In this document: in pieces, positions 23,674 through 32,486 of the stretch | Position numbering within the stretch: position 1 is the stretch's first letter | Layout: every line of letters starts with the position of its first letter | DNA from: Phycisphaerales bacterium | Lineage (GTDB): Bacteria; Planctomycetota; Phycisphaerae; Phycisphaerales; SM1A02 | DNA length: 64,000 bases | Direction: 5' to 3' | Assembly: GCA_030748805.1 (NCBI GenBank) | Contig: JASMLG010000126.1 | Span: forward strand, 1 to 64,000 | Program-made: the position numbers and the translations under genes | Notes under the pieces: generated by a model | The model's database searches: none | The model's input: only the letters and a program-made list of their open reading frames with translations | What the model was told of the DNA's origin: nothing

Positions 23674-26591
23674 TTAGTAGGACTTGTGCCTTGGAGTCCT
23701 TTAATGTTAATTGTGTCAATATCGGGATCCATGTTCCAAACTATACTTGATGCACGAACAGGATATGGAGTTCCTTGAGTTACTATTGAAACTGAACGGT
23801 TACTTACTGCTTCAAGTTTGGCAAATCCAGTTCTTAGGTTGTAATCAAATACGTCGCAATCTACGCGCCTAGTTTCAGTGGCAACATACACGCTTCCAAA
23901 CGCGTTTAGTTGCTGTAAATCCATTCCACGTAGAGTTAACCTAGATGCGTTATCAGTATTGCCATTCTCTGGATTAGGGTCTACTGCAATAGCTTCAATT
24001 TTATCTGAAGTTAGTCGACCAATTGAACTGTCAAGACCTTGGTGAAGCATCTCTACATTGCCGTTCATCTCAACTCTATATAGGTTCCCTGAAAGTCGAG
24101 TTGTATTTAGTTTTTCGTCCCAAGTAAATCTTGTTGTGCCTCTACCTGCAAGTGCTGATTGGTGGGTCCCTTTTTTCGGTTCACGCATGTCTCTAAGGAC
24201 TAGTTCGCCGATACCAACTGCAAGGGCTTCTCTAGTAATTGAGTCAAATTCAACGTGATTCCCGCCTATGTAATAAACTACTGGTGGAGTTTCTGGTGAT
24301 GATTGGCTCCACAGCCGGTGTTCAATTTGAGCATTGTTCTTTGCTATTACTTTTCGGAGTTCTCTCTGGGAATCATTGTTCGTAATTTCAGAAGGAACAT
24401 TCATAAACTCAAGTCTCAAATCATCCCCCGTCATTTGTCCTCGTTCAAATTTTGATTGTTGGGATCGAATATCTACATCTCCTGAAAGATCAATCGCGCC
24501 AGCGTTCTCGTTAAATTTCTGATCAATTTCCATGGATTTATTCCAGTTAGCACGCATCGTTATTTTATTTGTTCCCGACTCATCAGCTTCGTTTGGTTGA
24601 ATTGTTGGGCGTTCAATTCTGTGATTGGGTGAAACATTTAATGGGGTTTCAAGGAATATTGCTTGCCCGCTACCATCCCATTTGCCTTTGCCTGAATCTC
24701 GATCTAAAGTCAAGGTTGCTTTTTCCCCTCTGTTCATTAACATTCTTTTGTACGCAATTACAACATCACCAGACATGCTTGCCACGTCCTGAGAAATGTG
24801 TCCATTTAGTTGTTCGCAGAAAGCACGTCCTCCATCGCTAAGTAAAACTTGGACATTACCAGTTGCACTCATGGTGTCAGCTTTTGATCCTCCAAACATT
24901 GAGTTTTCCTCTGTAGGAACGTTTTCTGACTCCTTTACAAAGGAGACGTTTGCTTGATCCGCCCAAAGAACTTGGGTATCGCTAGTCGCTTTAACATCAC
25001 CTGTTGCTACTGCTAAAGTAGGAATCGATGAACCATCACTATCTTGATCAAAAATTACATTCAATCTACTGCATTCAACCCTACTGCCTTGATCGTTAAG
25101 TTCAACGCTTCCATGGCAAACGACTTCTGACAATGCGCCTTGATCTCCGTTTTCTCCAGTTTCAAATGAGAAGTCAACGTGGTCCTCCCACTCTAATGTG
25201 GTAGTGGCGGGTTGAATTGAAGCATCTGTCATGGTACCTCTTCCAATGACTCCACCCTCACCATCTTGCCTCGCAATCCATAGGTGATTTGCTGTTGTAA
25301 CTGTTTCGTCCATCAGTAGAATTGCTGGGTCCCCAAATAGATCACTGCGATCTTGTTGAACTTCGTATCTAAGGAGTTCACCAGTAGAAGAAAAGCCATG
25401 AATATTATCAACAGCTCTAACTGGATTGTCTTTGCTTCCGAATAATTCAATTCTGGTGTCTTGAGATGTAGATGGCATGAGTGTTTCATCTTCTAGTGGA
25501 ACCATCAATAGCCCGCCATCACATGTAATTTTTACTGGAGGTTGAGATGAAGGTTGGGTTGAAGTTAAAGTTGTTCCTGCGATAACAGCTGGGATTGAAT
25601 ATATTTGTGAAGGCGTCTGGTCAATTGTTGGCTTTCGATTTAAATTGACGGAAGAATCGCTGTCGTTAGAAAAAGCAATAGTTAACTTATTGCCCCAGCC
25701 CATTCGGCCTGTGTGTTGATCTCCTTGAAGGATGGTTACATTGTCAATAAGGGTGACAATGTAATAATCAATATCAGGTCCCGCAGCTGCTGCATGAATT
25801 TTGTGATTAGAGTTGGTCTTGGGTTGTCTATATGTAGAAGAAGTCATAGTAGGTTGAGTGGGTGAGTTTGTTGAATTCGGATTTATTTCTATGTAGTCGA
25901 GTTCATCTAATCTTAGATACTCAATTCTTTCTTCTGTTTCATTGAATCTAACCGCAAGACGTCTTCCAACTAATTTTTGGCTAGGAGACACAACATTTAC
26001 TTCACCGTCACAAGTAATCTCTCCAATAAAATTGTCGAAACTAATTTGTGGTGTTGTCAGAGTTATAGATGGTTCTTGAGTAATAGTGTCAGTTGTTTTG
26101 CTGAGGTCAAACATTGAAACAACTACATGACCAGCAATTTCTCCTGACTCTAGCGATCTTTTTGGAGCATTTGCAATCCCAGTATCACCTTTAATTCTCA
26201 CAAGACGATTGTCAGAAAGGAACATTTCTACTTCTGGTTTTTTCATTTCAATCCAACCATCTGGTAATCCCGGTGGATCTGGATTAAGTGCAGCACATCT
26301 ATACTGTTGAACAAGTTTTCCCATACTGTCAGTTTGTTGTACCCAGCCGCCAAGAGGTAGTTCAACCCCAAGGTCACTAGATGTAATGTCTACTACTCCA
26401 GCAGAATTGTCTTGGCTTGTAATTAGTAGATTTTTAATTTCATCACTGACTATTCTCTTTGGTTGTACCGCCTCATCTTCGCTGAAATAGAATAGCATTA
26501 GTAGAAGAAGGAGGGATAACAGCGAACTTGTTGTTACGACAACTAGACCTATTTTTTTCCCATGAGGTTTGTTTAGTTTATTGTTGCTCAT
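23670..26591 (-). CDS. Giant LptA/LptC-like (OstA-domain) LPS transport protein
   Basis: A 973-residue protein with one N-terminal membrane helix (about residues 14-35, LVVVTTSSLLSLLLLLMLFY), as in LptC, followed by a very long beta-rich periplasmic region. Repeated OstA-like pieces can be seen (for example ITCDGEVNVVSPSQKLVGRR, EVVCHGSVELNDQGSRVEC, MSATGNVQVLLSDGGRAFCE, DVFDYNLRTGFAKLEAVS). These resemble the stacked beta-jellyroll of LptA/LptC, which carries LPS across the periplasm. Separate LptC and LptA are only about 190 residues each, so this may replace both. It follows kdsC by 13 bp and overlaps nuoC by 4 bp. No lptB is near. Family call by pattern; exact role inferred. Confidence 0.75.
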   Translation of the reverse strand: MSNNKLNKPHGKKIGLVVVTTSSLLSLLLLLMLFYFSEDEAVQPKRIVSDEIKNLLITSQDNSAGVVDITSSDLGVELPLGGWVQQTDSMGKLVQQYRCAALNPDPPGLPDGWIEMKKPEVEMFLSDNRLVRIKGDTGIANAPKRSLESGEIAGHVVVSMFDLSKTTDTITQEPSITLTTPQISFDNFIGEITCDGEVNVVSPSQKLVGRRLAVRFNETEERIEYLRLDELDYIEINPNSTNSPTQPTMTSSTYRQPKTNSNHKIHAAAAGPDIDYYIVTLIDNVTILQGDQHTGRMGWGNKLTIAFSNDSDSSVNLNRKPTIDQTPSQIYSIPAVIAGTTLTSTQPSSQPPVKITCDGGLLMVPLEDETLMPSTSQDTRIELFGSKDNPVRAVDNIHGFSSTGELLRYEVQQDRSDLFGDPAILLMDETVTTANHLWIARQDGEGGVIGRGTMTDASIQPATTTLEWEDHVDFSFETGENGDQGALSEVVCHGSVELNDQGSRVECSRLNVIFDQDSDGSSIPTLAVATGDVKATSDTQVLWADQANVSFVKESENVPTEENSMFGGSKADTMSATGNVQVLLSDGGRAFCEQLNGHISQDVASMSGDVVIAYKRMLMNRGEKATLTLDRDSGKGKWDGSGQAIFLETPLNVSPNHRIERPTIQPNEADESGTNKITMRANWNKSMEIDQKFNENAGAIDLSGDVDIRSQQSKFERGQMTGDDLRLEFMNVPSEITNNDSQRELRKVIAKNNAQIEHRLWSQSSPETPPVVYYIGGNHVEFDSITREALAVGIGELVLRDMREPKKGTHQSALAGRGTTRFTWDEKLNTTRLSGNLYRVEMNGNVEMLHQGLDSSIGRLTSDKIEAIAVDPNPENGNTDNASRLTLRGMDLQQLNAFGSVYVATETRRVDCDVFDYNLRTGFAKLEAVSNRSVSIVTQGTPYPVRASSIVWNMDPDIDTINIKGLQGTSPTN

Positions 26592-26604
26592 GCAATGAAT
26601 CCAT

Positions 26605-27132
26605 TCATTGATTTGCGTGTTCCGTTAACATTGATGAAACACTTTGATTCCAAGTATTATTCCCATTCATTAAATGTTCTATTGCTTCCCTTACAGCTCC
26701 ATTTCCGCCACTTTTTGATGTTACCCAATCTGCGTTACTTTTAATTTCCTTGACTGCGTTTTTTACTGCGATTGAGTATCCGACTGATTTCATTACTGCT
26801 AAGTCGCCAAGATCGTCTCCAATAAAACAAGTTTCGTTCGGTTCGCACTGAATTTCTCTTAGTACTTCTTCTAAATCTGCAATTTTGTTTTTACTTCCTT
26901 GCTTGACGTGTTCTATTTTTAACTCATCAGCTCTGATTTCTACGCATGGTTCGTTTCTACCTGAAATAATTATTGTGTGGAAGCCAGCTTTTTGCCAAAG
27001 AGAAATTCCAAGGCCATCATGAACGTGAAATATTTTTGTTTTAGAACCCGAAGTGTCCATAGATAATTTGCCGTCAGTCAACACGCCATCGACATCTAAT
27101 GCTAGAACTCTAATGTTGGATGGTGCGGTCAT
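26605..27132 (-). CDS. kdsC: 3-deoxy-D-manno-octulosonate 8-phosphate phosphatase
   Basis: KdsC removes the phosphate from KDO-8-phosphate to give free KDO for lipid A assembly. It is a HAD-family C0-type phosphatase of 175 residues: nucleophile and acid aspartates in LALDVDGVLTDG, motif II in IISGRNE, lysine in KQGSKNK and the metal aspartates in FIGDDLGDLAVM. The length matches tetrameric KdsC. It lies between the HslV-like peptidase gene (4-bp overlap) and the LptA/C-like gene, within a KDO/LPS operon. Confidence 0.95.
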   Translation of the reverse strand: MTAPSNIRVLALDVDGVLTDGKLSMDTSGSKTKIFHVHDGLGISLWQKAGFHTIIISGRNEPCVEIRADELKIEHVKQGSKNKIADLEEVLREIQCEPNETCFIGDDLGDLAVMKSVGYSIAVKNAVKEIKSNADWVTSKSGGNGAVREAIEHLMNGNNTWNQSVSSMLTEHANQ

Positions 27133-27698
27133 ATTGTTAATTGAAGTACGTCAACTGTTCCGCCGCATTGTAAGTTCATTGCAATTGCAGCGTTTACGGC
27201 ATCTCTTGCGGTATCCTCTATGCTTTCAGAGCGATCGTAAAGCGCGTGAAGGACTCCCATCGCGTATTCGCCTCCTGAGCCAATAGCATAATATCTGTTT
27301 AGTGGAGTAACCCCTAAATCAGAAGCGACTGTGAAGATGCCACCCGCATTTGCGATAAGGAAAGTAGAGTCAAGATCAGCAAATGGAGTTGAAGCAGATG
27401 CAGCTTGGTCGTTTACAAAGGTGTAGTGTTCATGCAGTGCTTTCCAGAAGCCAAGGAAGAATGAGAAGATTTTCCTAGAACTCGATAGATCAGGAGTTGG
27501 TTTAGTTGATAGAAAATCGTTAAGGATGTCATCGTAGACAGCCCAACCAGCACCTCCGATTAGAGAGTCACCGATGCGACCTACTTTTGGAGTTCGTGCA
27601 TTTTCTTGTGGCATAACTTCTGAGTCGCCAAAAGTTGTCAGAGTATCAGCAGCCATGACGATTCGGTGTTCTTTACGTATTGCGACGATTACAGACAT
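27129..27698 (-). CDS. HslV-like Ntn hydrolase (proteasome-type peptidase) with N-terminal serine
   Basis: The 189-residue protein matches HslV over its whole length: SVIVAIRKEHRIVMAADT at the start, a basic segment NARTPKVGRI where HslV has its catalytic lysine, and AIGSGGEYAMGVLHAL. In HslV, removal of Met exposes a threonine nucleophile (TTIVAVR). Here residue 2 is Ser, so the mature enzyme would use serine or be inactive. The ATG has a good ribosome-binding site (GGAG). No hslU ATPase is in the window; the gene is sandwiched between kdsD and kdsC. It could be HslV itself or a divergent bacterial proteasome relative. Confidence 0.82.
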   Translation of the reverse strand: MSVIVAIRKEHRIVMAADTLTTFGDSEVMPQENARTPKVGRIGDSLIGGAGWAVYDDILNDFLSTKPTPDLSSSRKIFSFFLGFWKALHEHYTFVNDQAASASTPFADLDSTFLIANAGGIFTVASDLGVTPLNRYYAIGSGGEYAMGVLHALYDRSESIEDTARDAVNAAIAMNLQCGGTVDVLQLTI

Positions 27699-27700
27699 TG

Positions 27701-28738
27701 TTACTCCGTAACTACTTTCATTGCTATTAGGTCTTGTACATCAATCAATCCGATAGGGATATTGTCTTTGTCTACGATGGGTAGTTCGTCAACTCGGTGT
27801 TCTGTGAACAATTGTTGAGCGTCTCTAACTAGGGCTGTTGATGGAAGACGTTGAGGGTTGTTTGTTGCAACATCACCTATTCGGTGTTCCATAGGTGTTG
27901 GATCATCAATTACAAGACGCCGTAAATCGCCATCAGTGAAGATACCTGTAAGTTTATTGTTGTTGTCAACAAGAAGGATTGCGCCAGCTCGTCTGACACC
28001 ATCATCGGGTCTAGCCATTTTTAGTGCAGTTCCTACAAGGGTGTCTTCGTTGATAACAGGAAGATTGTCACTAACTTTAAACCGAATTACTTCGGTGATT
28101 GTTCGTAACCCAATTCCGAGCATTCCACCTGGATGGTGTTTGTGAAAATCATCTGAATCGAAATTTCTTCGTCTTGATAAAGCTAAACCTAAGGCGTCTC
28201 CGATTGCCAAAGTAGCTGTCGTTGATGCTGTTGGAGCAAGGTTCAATGGGCATGCCTCTGAAAAAGACCCAATAGCAATATGTACATCGCAAAGTTTTGC
28301 CAGAGGGGTGCTGTCGTCTTTAGAAATACCAATTCTAGGTATTCCATCAGTTCGAAGAATAGCAGCAAGATTGACAACCTCTTCAGTAGTTCCAGAATAG
28401 CTCATCAAGATTACAACATCATCTCTGCGGATCGAGCCCAAATCTCCATGTACTGCCTCTGCGGGATGAACAACGTGAGATGGTTGCCCGATACTTGAGA
28501 ATGTGGAGGATATCTTGGCTCCAATGAGCCCCGACTTTCCCATGCCGCTGAATACAGCATGACCTTTGCAATTATCCAAAATATCTACGGCTTCTGTCCA
28601 TGCTTTAGCATGGGTCGAATCTGACTCAATTCTGCTCATAACGGACTTGATTGCATTGGCTTCTGCAGCAAGTGCTTCGCATACAAAAGTATGTTCCGAA
28701 GATAAAGCATCTTTTATTTGTTGGTGTGGTGCGTTCAT
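27701..28738 (-). CDS. kdsD: Arabinose-5-phosphate isomerase
   Basis: KdsD interconverts ribulose 5-phosphate and arabinose 5-phosphate, the first step to KDO. The 345-residue protein has an N-terminal SIS sugar-isomerase domain (GMGKSGLIGAKISSTFSSIG, then VILMSYSGTTEEVVNLA, LAPTASTTATLAIGDALG and HPGGMLG) and two CBS domains at the C-terminus (about 215-340, with TDGDLRRL and VDELPIVDKD). This layout is typical. It is the first gene of the five-gene minus-strand operon kdsD-hslV-like-kdsC-lptA/C-nuoC; the promoter faces that of scpA. Confidence 0.95.
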   Translation of the reverse strand: MNAPHQQIKDALSSEHTFVCEALAAEANAIKSVMSRIESDSTHAKAWTEAVDILDNCKGHAVFSGMGKSGLIGAKISSTFSSIGQPSHVVHPAEAVHGDLGSIRRDDVVILMSYSGTTEEVVNLAAILRTDGIPRIGISKDDSTPLAKLCDVHIAIGSFSEACPLNLAPTASTTATLAIGDALGLALSRRRNFDSDDFHKHHPGGMLGIGLRTITEVIRFKVSDNLPVINEDTLVGTALKMARPDDGVRRAGAILLVDNNNKLTGIFTDGDLRRLVIDDPTPMEHRIGDVATNNPQRLPSTALVRDAQQLFTEHRVDELPIVDKDNIPIGLIDVQDLIAMKVVTE

Positions 28739-28763
28739 GAATCTATGATGTACATTGTACTAG
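28739..28763. promoter_or_regulatory. Divergent kdsD/scpA promoter region with overlapping -10 boxes
   Basis: Only 25 bp separate the two start codons. On the plus strand TACATT (28751-28756) ends 7 nt before the scpA ATG, so transcription would start at or near the start codon. On the minus strand TACAAT (complement of 28754-28759) lies 15 nt before the kdsD ATG. The two -10 boxes overlap in the near-palindrome GTACATTGTAC, so the two RNA polymerases should exclude one another. Confidence 0.5.
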
Positions 28764-29567
28764 ATGATTATCCCTCAAGAACAATTTAGAATCACTCTCG
28801 ATTCCTTTGATGGTCCCCTTGACCTACTTTTATACCTTGTAAGGCGTGCAGAGGTCGATATTCAAGATATTCCTATTGCTCAAATCACCAATGATTATCT
28901 AGCGGTCCTTAAGGGAGTCGAATCTGTGGACATTGAGATTGCAGGCGAATTTTTGGTAATGGCAGCAAATTTGATTGAAATCAAATCAAGATCACTCGTG
29001 CCTGCTGAACAACAAGCAGAAGATGACGCAAAAATGGAAAGCGAAGAAGATGTGGTTGATTCCAAAGGCGAGTTAATTCGTCAACTACTTGCTTTTCAAC
29101 GGTTTAGAACTTGCTCTGAGATTCTTGAAGAGAAAAGACTGTCTTTTAATCAGAAATATGACGTTCGGATAGGTTACTCAAAAGTTATAGATAAACCAGA
29201 AGAGCCATCACTTGAACTAGAGGACGTTCATATTCTCGACTTGTCAGATTCCTATGAACACATTGCTAGTTCTATTGATTTCTCAAGTATGGGAGAACAT
29301 CGTGTCTCCTTTGATGATATTCCAATAGAACTGTGTCAAGAGGATTTATTGGATCGGTTGAGTCGTTCTGACCAAAATAACATATCCCTTCAGTCGACTT
29401 TTGATGGTTTGTCTTTACCCGAACGAGTTGGAATGTTTTTAGCCACTTTAGAACTTGTTCGATTGAGAAGAGTAAGTGTTCATCAAGATGATTTTGATGG
29501 GCAGATTGTTATAGAGTTGATTGACGCCGAATCGAATGTTGAAGAGAGTTCACTTCTTGAAGAGTGA
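28764..29567 (+). CDS. scpA: Segregation and condensation protein A
   Basis: ScpA is the kleisin that closes the SMC ring with ScpB for chromosome compaction. The 267-residue protein begins with the characteristic FRITLDSFDGPLDLLLYLVR and IPIAQITNDYL, followed by AGEFLVMAANLIEIKSRSL, an acidic linker and a C-terminal winged-helix region (RVGMFLATLELVRLRRVSVH). No ribosome-binding site precedes the ATG, and a -10 box ends 7 nt upstream, so the mRNA may be leaderless. Neither scpB nor smc is adjacent. The 3' end overlaps the convergent rluB gene by 59 bp. Confidence 0.94.
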   Translation: MIIPQEQFRITLDSFDGPLDLLLYLVRRAEVDIQDIPIAQITNDYLAVLKGVESVDIEIAGEFLVMAANLIEIKSRSLVPAEQQAEDDAKMESEEDVVDSKGELIRQLLAFQRFRTCSEILEEKRLSFNQKYDVRIGYSKVIDKPEEPSLELEDVHILDLSDSYEHIASSIDFSSMGEHRVSFDDIPIELCQEDLLDRLSRSDQNNISLQSTFDGLSLPERVGMFLATLELVRLRRVSVHQDDFDGQIVIELIDAESNVEESSLLEE

Positions 29568-30345
29568 GATCTCTCCATTGTCCTGGTCTTAAACCTTTAA
29601 GTGCAACGGATCCTATATGAGTTCTGCGCAAGCGTTTTACTGGATGCCCAATGGTAGCAAGCATCCGACGTATTTGTCTGTTTCTTCCTTCTGCAAGAGT
29701 TATCTTGAGTAGAGTTCTATCTCTATCATGTCGAATAAGTTCGAGGTTTTCAATTTTTGCACGCTTTCCTTTCCGTGAATTGTCATGGCGTGTATGAGAA
29801 TCGACAAGGAAAATTCCTTTTTGCAGTTTGGATATCTTGTCTTCATCAATTTTCCCGCGAACAGTTACCTCATAAGTTTTGCTAATTCCATGTCGCGGGT
29901 GAGTTAATTCGTTAGCAAAAATGCTGTCATTTGTAAGTAATAGAAAACCTTGACTTTCCATGTCAAGGCGTCCAACTGGAAAAATTCTTGTGCCAGAGTG
30001 ATGCGAAATGAGATCTCCGATGCACTGCCTGCCTTCTGGATCTGACATTGTGCAAACGATGCCCCTTGGCTTGTTATACATCATATAGACCTTGTCTGAA
30101 TGTAAGTTTAAACGGCGATCTGCTATGGTTATTCGATCCTTTGTAGTGTCAACCCAAGCCGGAAGAAAATCAATAAGTATGCCGTTTACCTTGACATTAC
30201 CTGCATGAATCATTTCTTCACATTTACGTCTTGAAGCAATACCTCCTGCTGCCATCACCCTTTGAAGGCGTTCACCTCTAGTAGAGTCCTTAAATGGCAA
30301 TGTAGGGTCATGTTTTGACGATTCGTTGTTGGTATTCCAGCCCAT
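29509..30345 (-). CDS. rluB: Ribosomal large-subunit pseudouridine synthase, RluB/RsuA family
   Basis: A pseudouridine synthase that modifies rRNA, most likely 23S. It has an N-terminal S4 RNA-binding domain (GERLQRVMAAGGIASRRKCE and VKVNGI) and the catalytic domain with KPRGIVCTMSDPEG, the active-site aspartate in GRLDMESQGFLLLTND, KTYEVTVRG and EGRNRQIRRMLATIGHPV. I take the ATG at 30345 (278 residues); the frame can be extended to an ATG at 30357 or a TTG at 30375. Its 3' end overlaps scpA by 59 bp. RluB and RsuA targets cannot be separated with certainty by eye. Confidence 0.9.
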   Translation of the reverse strand: MGWNTNNESSKHDPTLPFKDSTRGERLQRVMAAGGIASRRKCEEMIHAGNVKVNGILIDFLPAWVDTTKDRITIADRRLNLHSDKVYMMYNKPRGIVCTMSDPEGRQCIGDLISHHSGTRIFPVGRLDMESQGFLLLTNDSIFANELTHPRHGISKTYEVTVRGKIDEDKISKLQKGIFLVDSHTRHDNSRKGKRAKIENLELIRHDRDRTLLKITLAEGRNRQIRRMLATIGHPVKRLRRTHIGSVALKGLRPGQWRDLTLQEVNSLQHSIRRQSTL

Positions 30346-30365
30346 TATGGCTAGCATACCAAGAA

Positions 30366-31313
30366 GTGAAGCCAAACTCGATAATTAATTACCTGAGATC
30401 TGCAATTCGCAATCCGCTTGAAGAACTTTCACACTGGGAACGACTGATTCGTTACATTTGGAATTTGACTAGACAAGGCGCTAGACAGTTGAGTGAAGAC
30501 AGGGCAAGTATGATGGCCGCTTCTTTGACTTATCGCACTCTTTTCGGAATGCTACCAGTTACAGTTGTGGGTGCTGGTGTTGCAAGAACAATTATGGGAA
30601 GCGAAAGGTTTGAAAACTTTCTCCAAGATTCAATCTCTGCTGTTGGACTTGACAAGGTTCAAATAGACACAACTAATCAGGGAGCAGAAATTACTCTTGG
30701 AAATTGGCTTTCAGATATAGTTTCAAGTGGGATGAACGTAAGCATTGCGGCCTTGACTTGGGTTGGATTATTAATATTGGTGTATTCCGCCATTGCTTTA
30801 TTGGTAGATATCGAGTCCTGTTGTAATATTATCTATCGCGCAAAAAACGGTAGACCTTGGATGAAGAGAATCCCAATTTATTGGTTTGTCTTGACCTTTG
30901 GCCCTGTACTAATAGGGGTAGCATTTTGGGCTGACAATATCGTTGATGTTTTTTTTACTAAAACAATCCCTTGGGATTGGCTTCATTGGTCCATTTCAAA
31001 ATGCTGGGATTTCTCCCTTGGTTGGGTAGCACTTGTTATGTTGTATAAGGTAATTCCGACAGTGAGGGTTCAGACCAAATCAGCGATGATTGGAGCGTTT
31101 GTCAGCGCTCTACTCTTGATTATTGGGAAAGAATCGCTTGGTCTATATTTCAATCACGCAATGTCTTTAAGGCATTTATATGGCTCCTTGGGGCTTGTTC
31201 CAGTATTTATGTTCTGGCTTTATTTGATGTGGTTAATAATTTTATTGGGCTTGCAGATATCCGCAATAACTCAACATGTCGCTCTAAAAACAGTTTCTAG
31301 AAGCAATAAATAG
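30366..31313 (+). CDS. YihY/BrkB-family membrane protein
   Basis: An integral membrane protein of the YihY family (once mislabelled RNase BN). After a cytoplasmic N-terminus it has the family motif MMAASLTYRTLFGMLPVTVV and about six membrane segments: VSIAALTWVGLLILVYSAIALL, IPIYWFVLTFGPVLIGVAFW, a helix near YKVIPTVRV, AMIGAFVSALLLIIG, and LYGSLGLVPVFMFWLYLMWL leading into the C-terminal helix. The function of the family is not known. The likely start is the GTG at 30366 (VKPNSIINY); the open frame extends to 30315. It is divergent from and closely abuts rluB. Confidence 0.85.
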   Translation: MKPNSIINYLRSAIRNPLEELSHWERLIRYIWNLTRQGARQLSEDRASMMAASLTYRTLFGMLPVTVVGAGVARTIMGSERFENFLQDSISAVGLDKVQIDTTNQGAEITLGNWLSDIVSSGMNVSIAALTWVGLLILVYSAIALLVDIESCCNIIYRAKNGRPWMKRIPIYWFVLTFGPVLIGVAFWADNIVDVFFTKTIPWDWLHWSISKCWDFSLGWVALVMLYKVIPTVRVQTKSAMIGAFVSALLLIIGKESLGLYFNHAMSLRHLYGSLGLVPVFMFWLYLMWLIILLGLQISAITQHVALKTVSRSNK

Positions 31314-31387
31314 GAATAATCACATAAAAGCGAAAGAAGGGGAGTTTTCGCTGGTTTTCTTGAAGTACACCAAAGTGGAGCTCAATT

Positions 31388-31795
31388 ATGACCGAATATA
31401 GAAAAATGAACGGATTCAACTCAAATAATGGCACAGATAAACGACGATCTCTTTTCGTTGATGTTACTTATTCAAATGGAGTTATGGGTGCTAGCATTGT
31501 AGGACCTCGGATTGGCGAACGAGAAGCAACCATTGTTGCTAACGCTGTTAACGCTAAACTCAAGGATTATGGAAGCAAGGTTAAGAGTTTGGTTCTAGAT
31601 TTCAGCGAGATTCAATTTATTTCCAGCTTGGGTTTAGGGATGTGTATTGATGTTAGAAACACTGCAGAGAAAGTGAATGCTACTACCACAATCATAGGTT
31701 TAACCCCACATTTGAATGAATTATTTGTGATGATGAGATTGGATTGCTTGTTCCATATTGATTCAACACAACACAATTATGGGTCTGCCGCTTGA
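31388..31795 (+). CDS. STAS-domain protein, anti-sigma factor antagonist-like
   Basis: The 135-residue protein has a ~25-residue polar N-terminus and then a STAS domain, with VKSLVLDFSEIQFISSLGLG as the phosphorylation loop. Ser79 or Ser80 corresponds to the serine phosphorylated by RsbW-type kinases in SpoIIAA and RsbV. In the known system the unphosphorylated protein binds the anti-sigma kinase and frees the sigma factor. No kinase or sigma gene is adjacent; the RsbW-like protein at 57.0 kb and SpoIIE phosphatase at 36.7 kb are possible partners. A terminator follows at 31826, so it is transcribed alone. Confidence 0.9.
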   Translation: MTEYRKMNGFNSNNGTDKRRSLFVDVTYSNGVMGASIVGPRIGEREATIVANAVNAKLKDYGSKVKSLVLDFSEIQFISSLGLGMCIDVRNTAEKVNATTTIIGLTPHLNELFVMMRLDCLFHIDSTQHNYGSAA

Positions 31796-31825
31796 TTGTC
31801 TAAACTATGTTAATTAACTTAAATA

Positions 31826-31864
31826 CAAAGATGTCGCTACTTCCCCGTAAGCAGCGACATTTTG
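31826..31864 (+). terminator. Intrinsic terminator after the STAS gene
   Basis: ATGTCGCT (31831-31838) pairs with AGCGACAT (31853-31860), and flanking CAAA/TTTG extends the stem. A short T-run follows. It lies between the STAS gene and nuoB, so nuoB needs its own promoter. A -10-like TATTAT occurs at 31865-31870, directly behind the hairpin. Confidence 0.82.
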
Positions 31865-31879
31865 TATTATGTACAAACA

Positions 31880-32437
31880 ATGGGACTCGAAGAGGTCATT
31901 CCAGTAGACGGTTACTTAACTACTCAAATCAGTCGAGTGATAAATTGGGCTCGGCGATCAAGTGTTTGGCCGATGCCATTTGCTACCGCGTGTTGTGGAA
32001 TCGAACTTATGGCAACAGCCTCAAGTCGCTACGATCTCGCTCGGTTTGGAGCAGAAGTTTTTCGGTTCAGTCCAAGGCAAGCGGACTTAATGATTGTCGC
32101 AGGCAGAGTTTCGAGCAAAATGATGCCTGTACTCCAACGTATTTACGTGCAGATGGCAGAACCCAAGTGGGTTATTTCGATGGGAGCATGCGCCTCAACT
32201 GGTGGAATATTCGATACTTATGCTGTTGTCCAAGGAATCGACCAATTCCTGCCGGTAGATATTTACGTTCCGGGATGTCCACCAAGACCAGAGATGTTAA
32301 TAGAAGGCGTAATGGCGATTCAGAAGATAATCGACGAGGACAATATCCCATACGATGGAGACGGAAAGCGTCTTCCACTACGATTGGATTTAGTGAATCC
32401 TTCAAATTGCGTAGATGTAACAATAAACGAATCATAA
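31880..32437 (+). CDS. nuoB: NADH-quinone oxidoreductase subunit B
   Basis: NuoB carries iron-sulfur cluster N2, the last cluster before quinone in complex I. The protein (185 residues from the ATG at 31880) has the four cysteine ligands in [22 protein letters not shown] and [10 protein letters not shown], plus [16 protein letters not shown]. The frame begins earlier with a TTG at 31862, but that lies inside the terminator hairpin, so the ATG is preferred. A -10-like TATTAT ends 9 nt before the ATG and no ribosome-binding site is seen. No other nuo gene is next to it; nuoC is 8 kb away. Confidence 0.95.
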   Translation: MGLEEVIPVDGYLTTQISRVINWARRSSVWPMPFATACCGIELMATASSRYDLARFGAEVFRFSPRQADLMIVAGRVSSKMMPVLQRIYVQMAEPKWVISMGACASTGGIFDTYAVVQGIDQFLPVDIYVPGCPPRPEMLIEGVMAIQKIIDEDNIPYDGDGKRLPLRLDLVNPSNCVDVTINES

Positions 32438-32486
32438 CCAACCATTATGTACAACAATCTGGTACAAATTACGGTGGAGAAATTTA

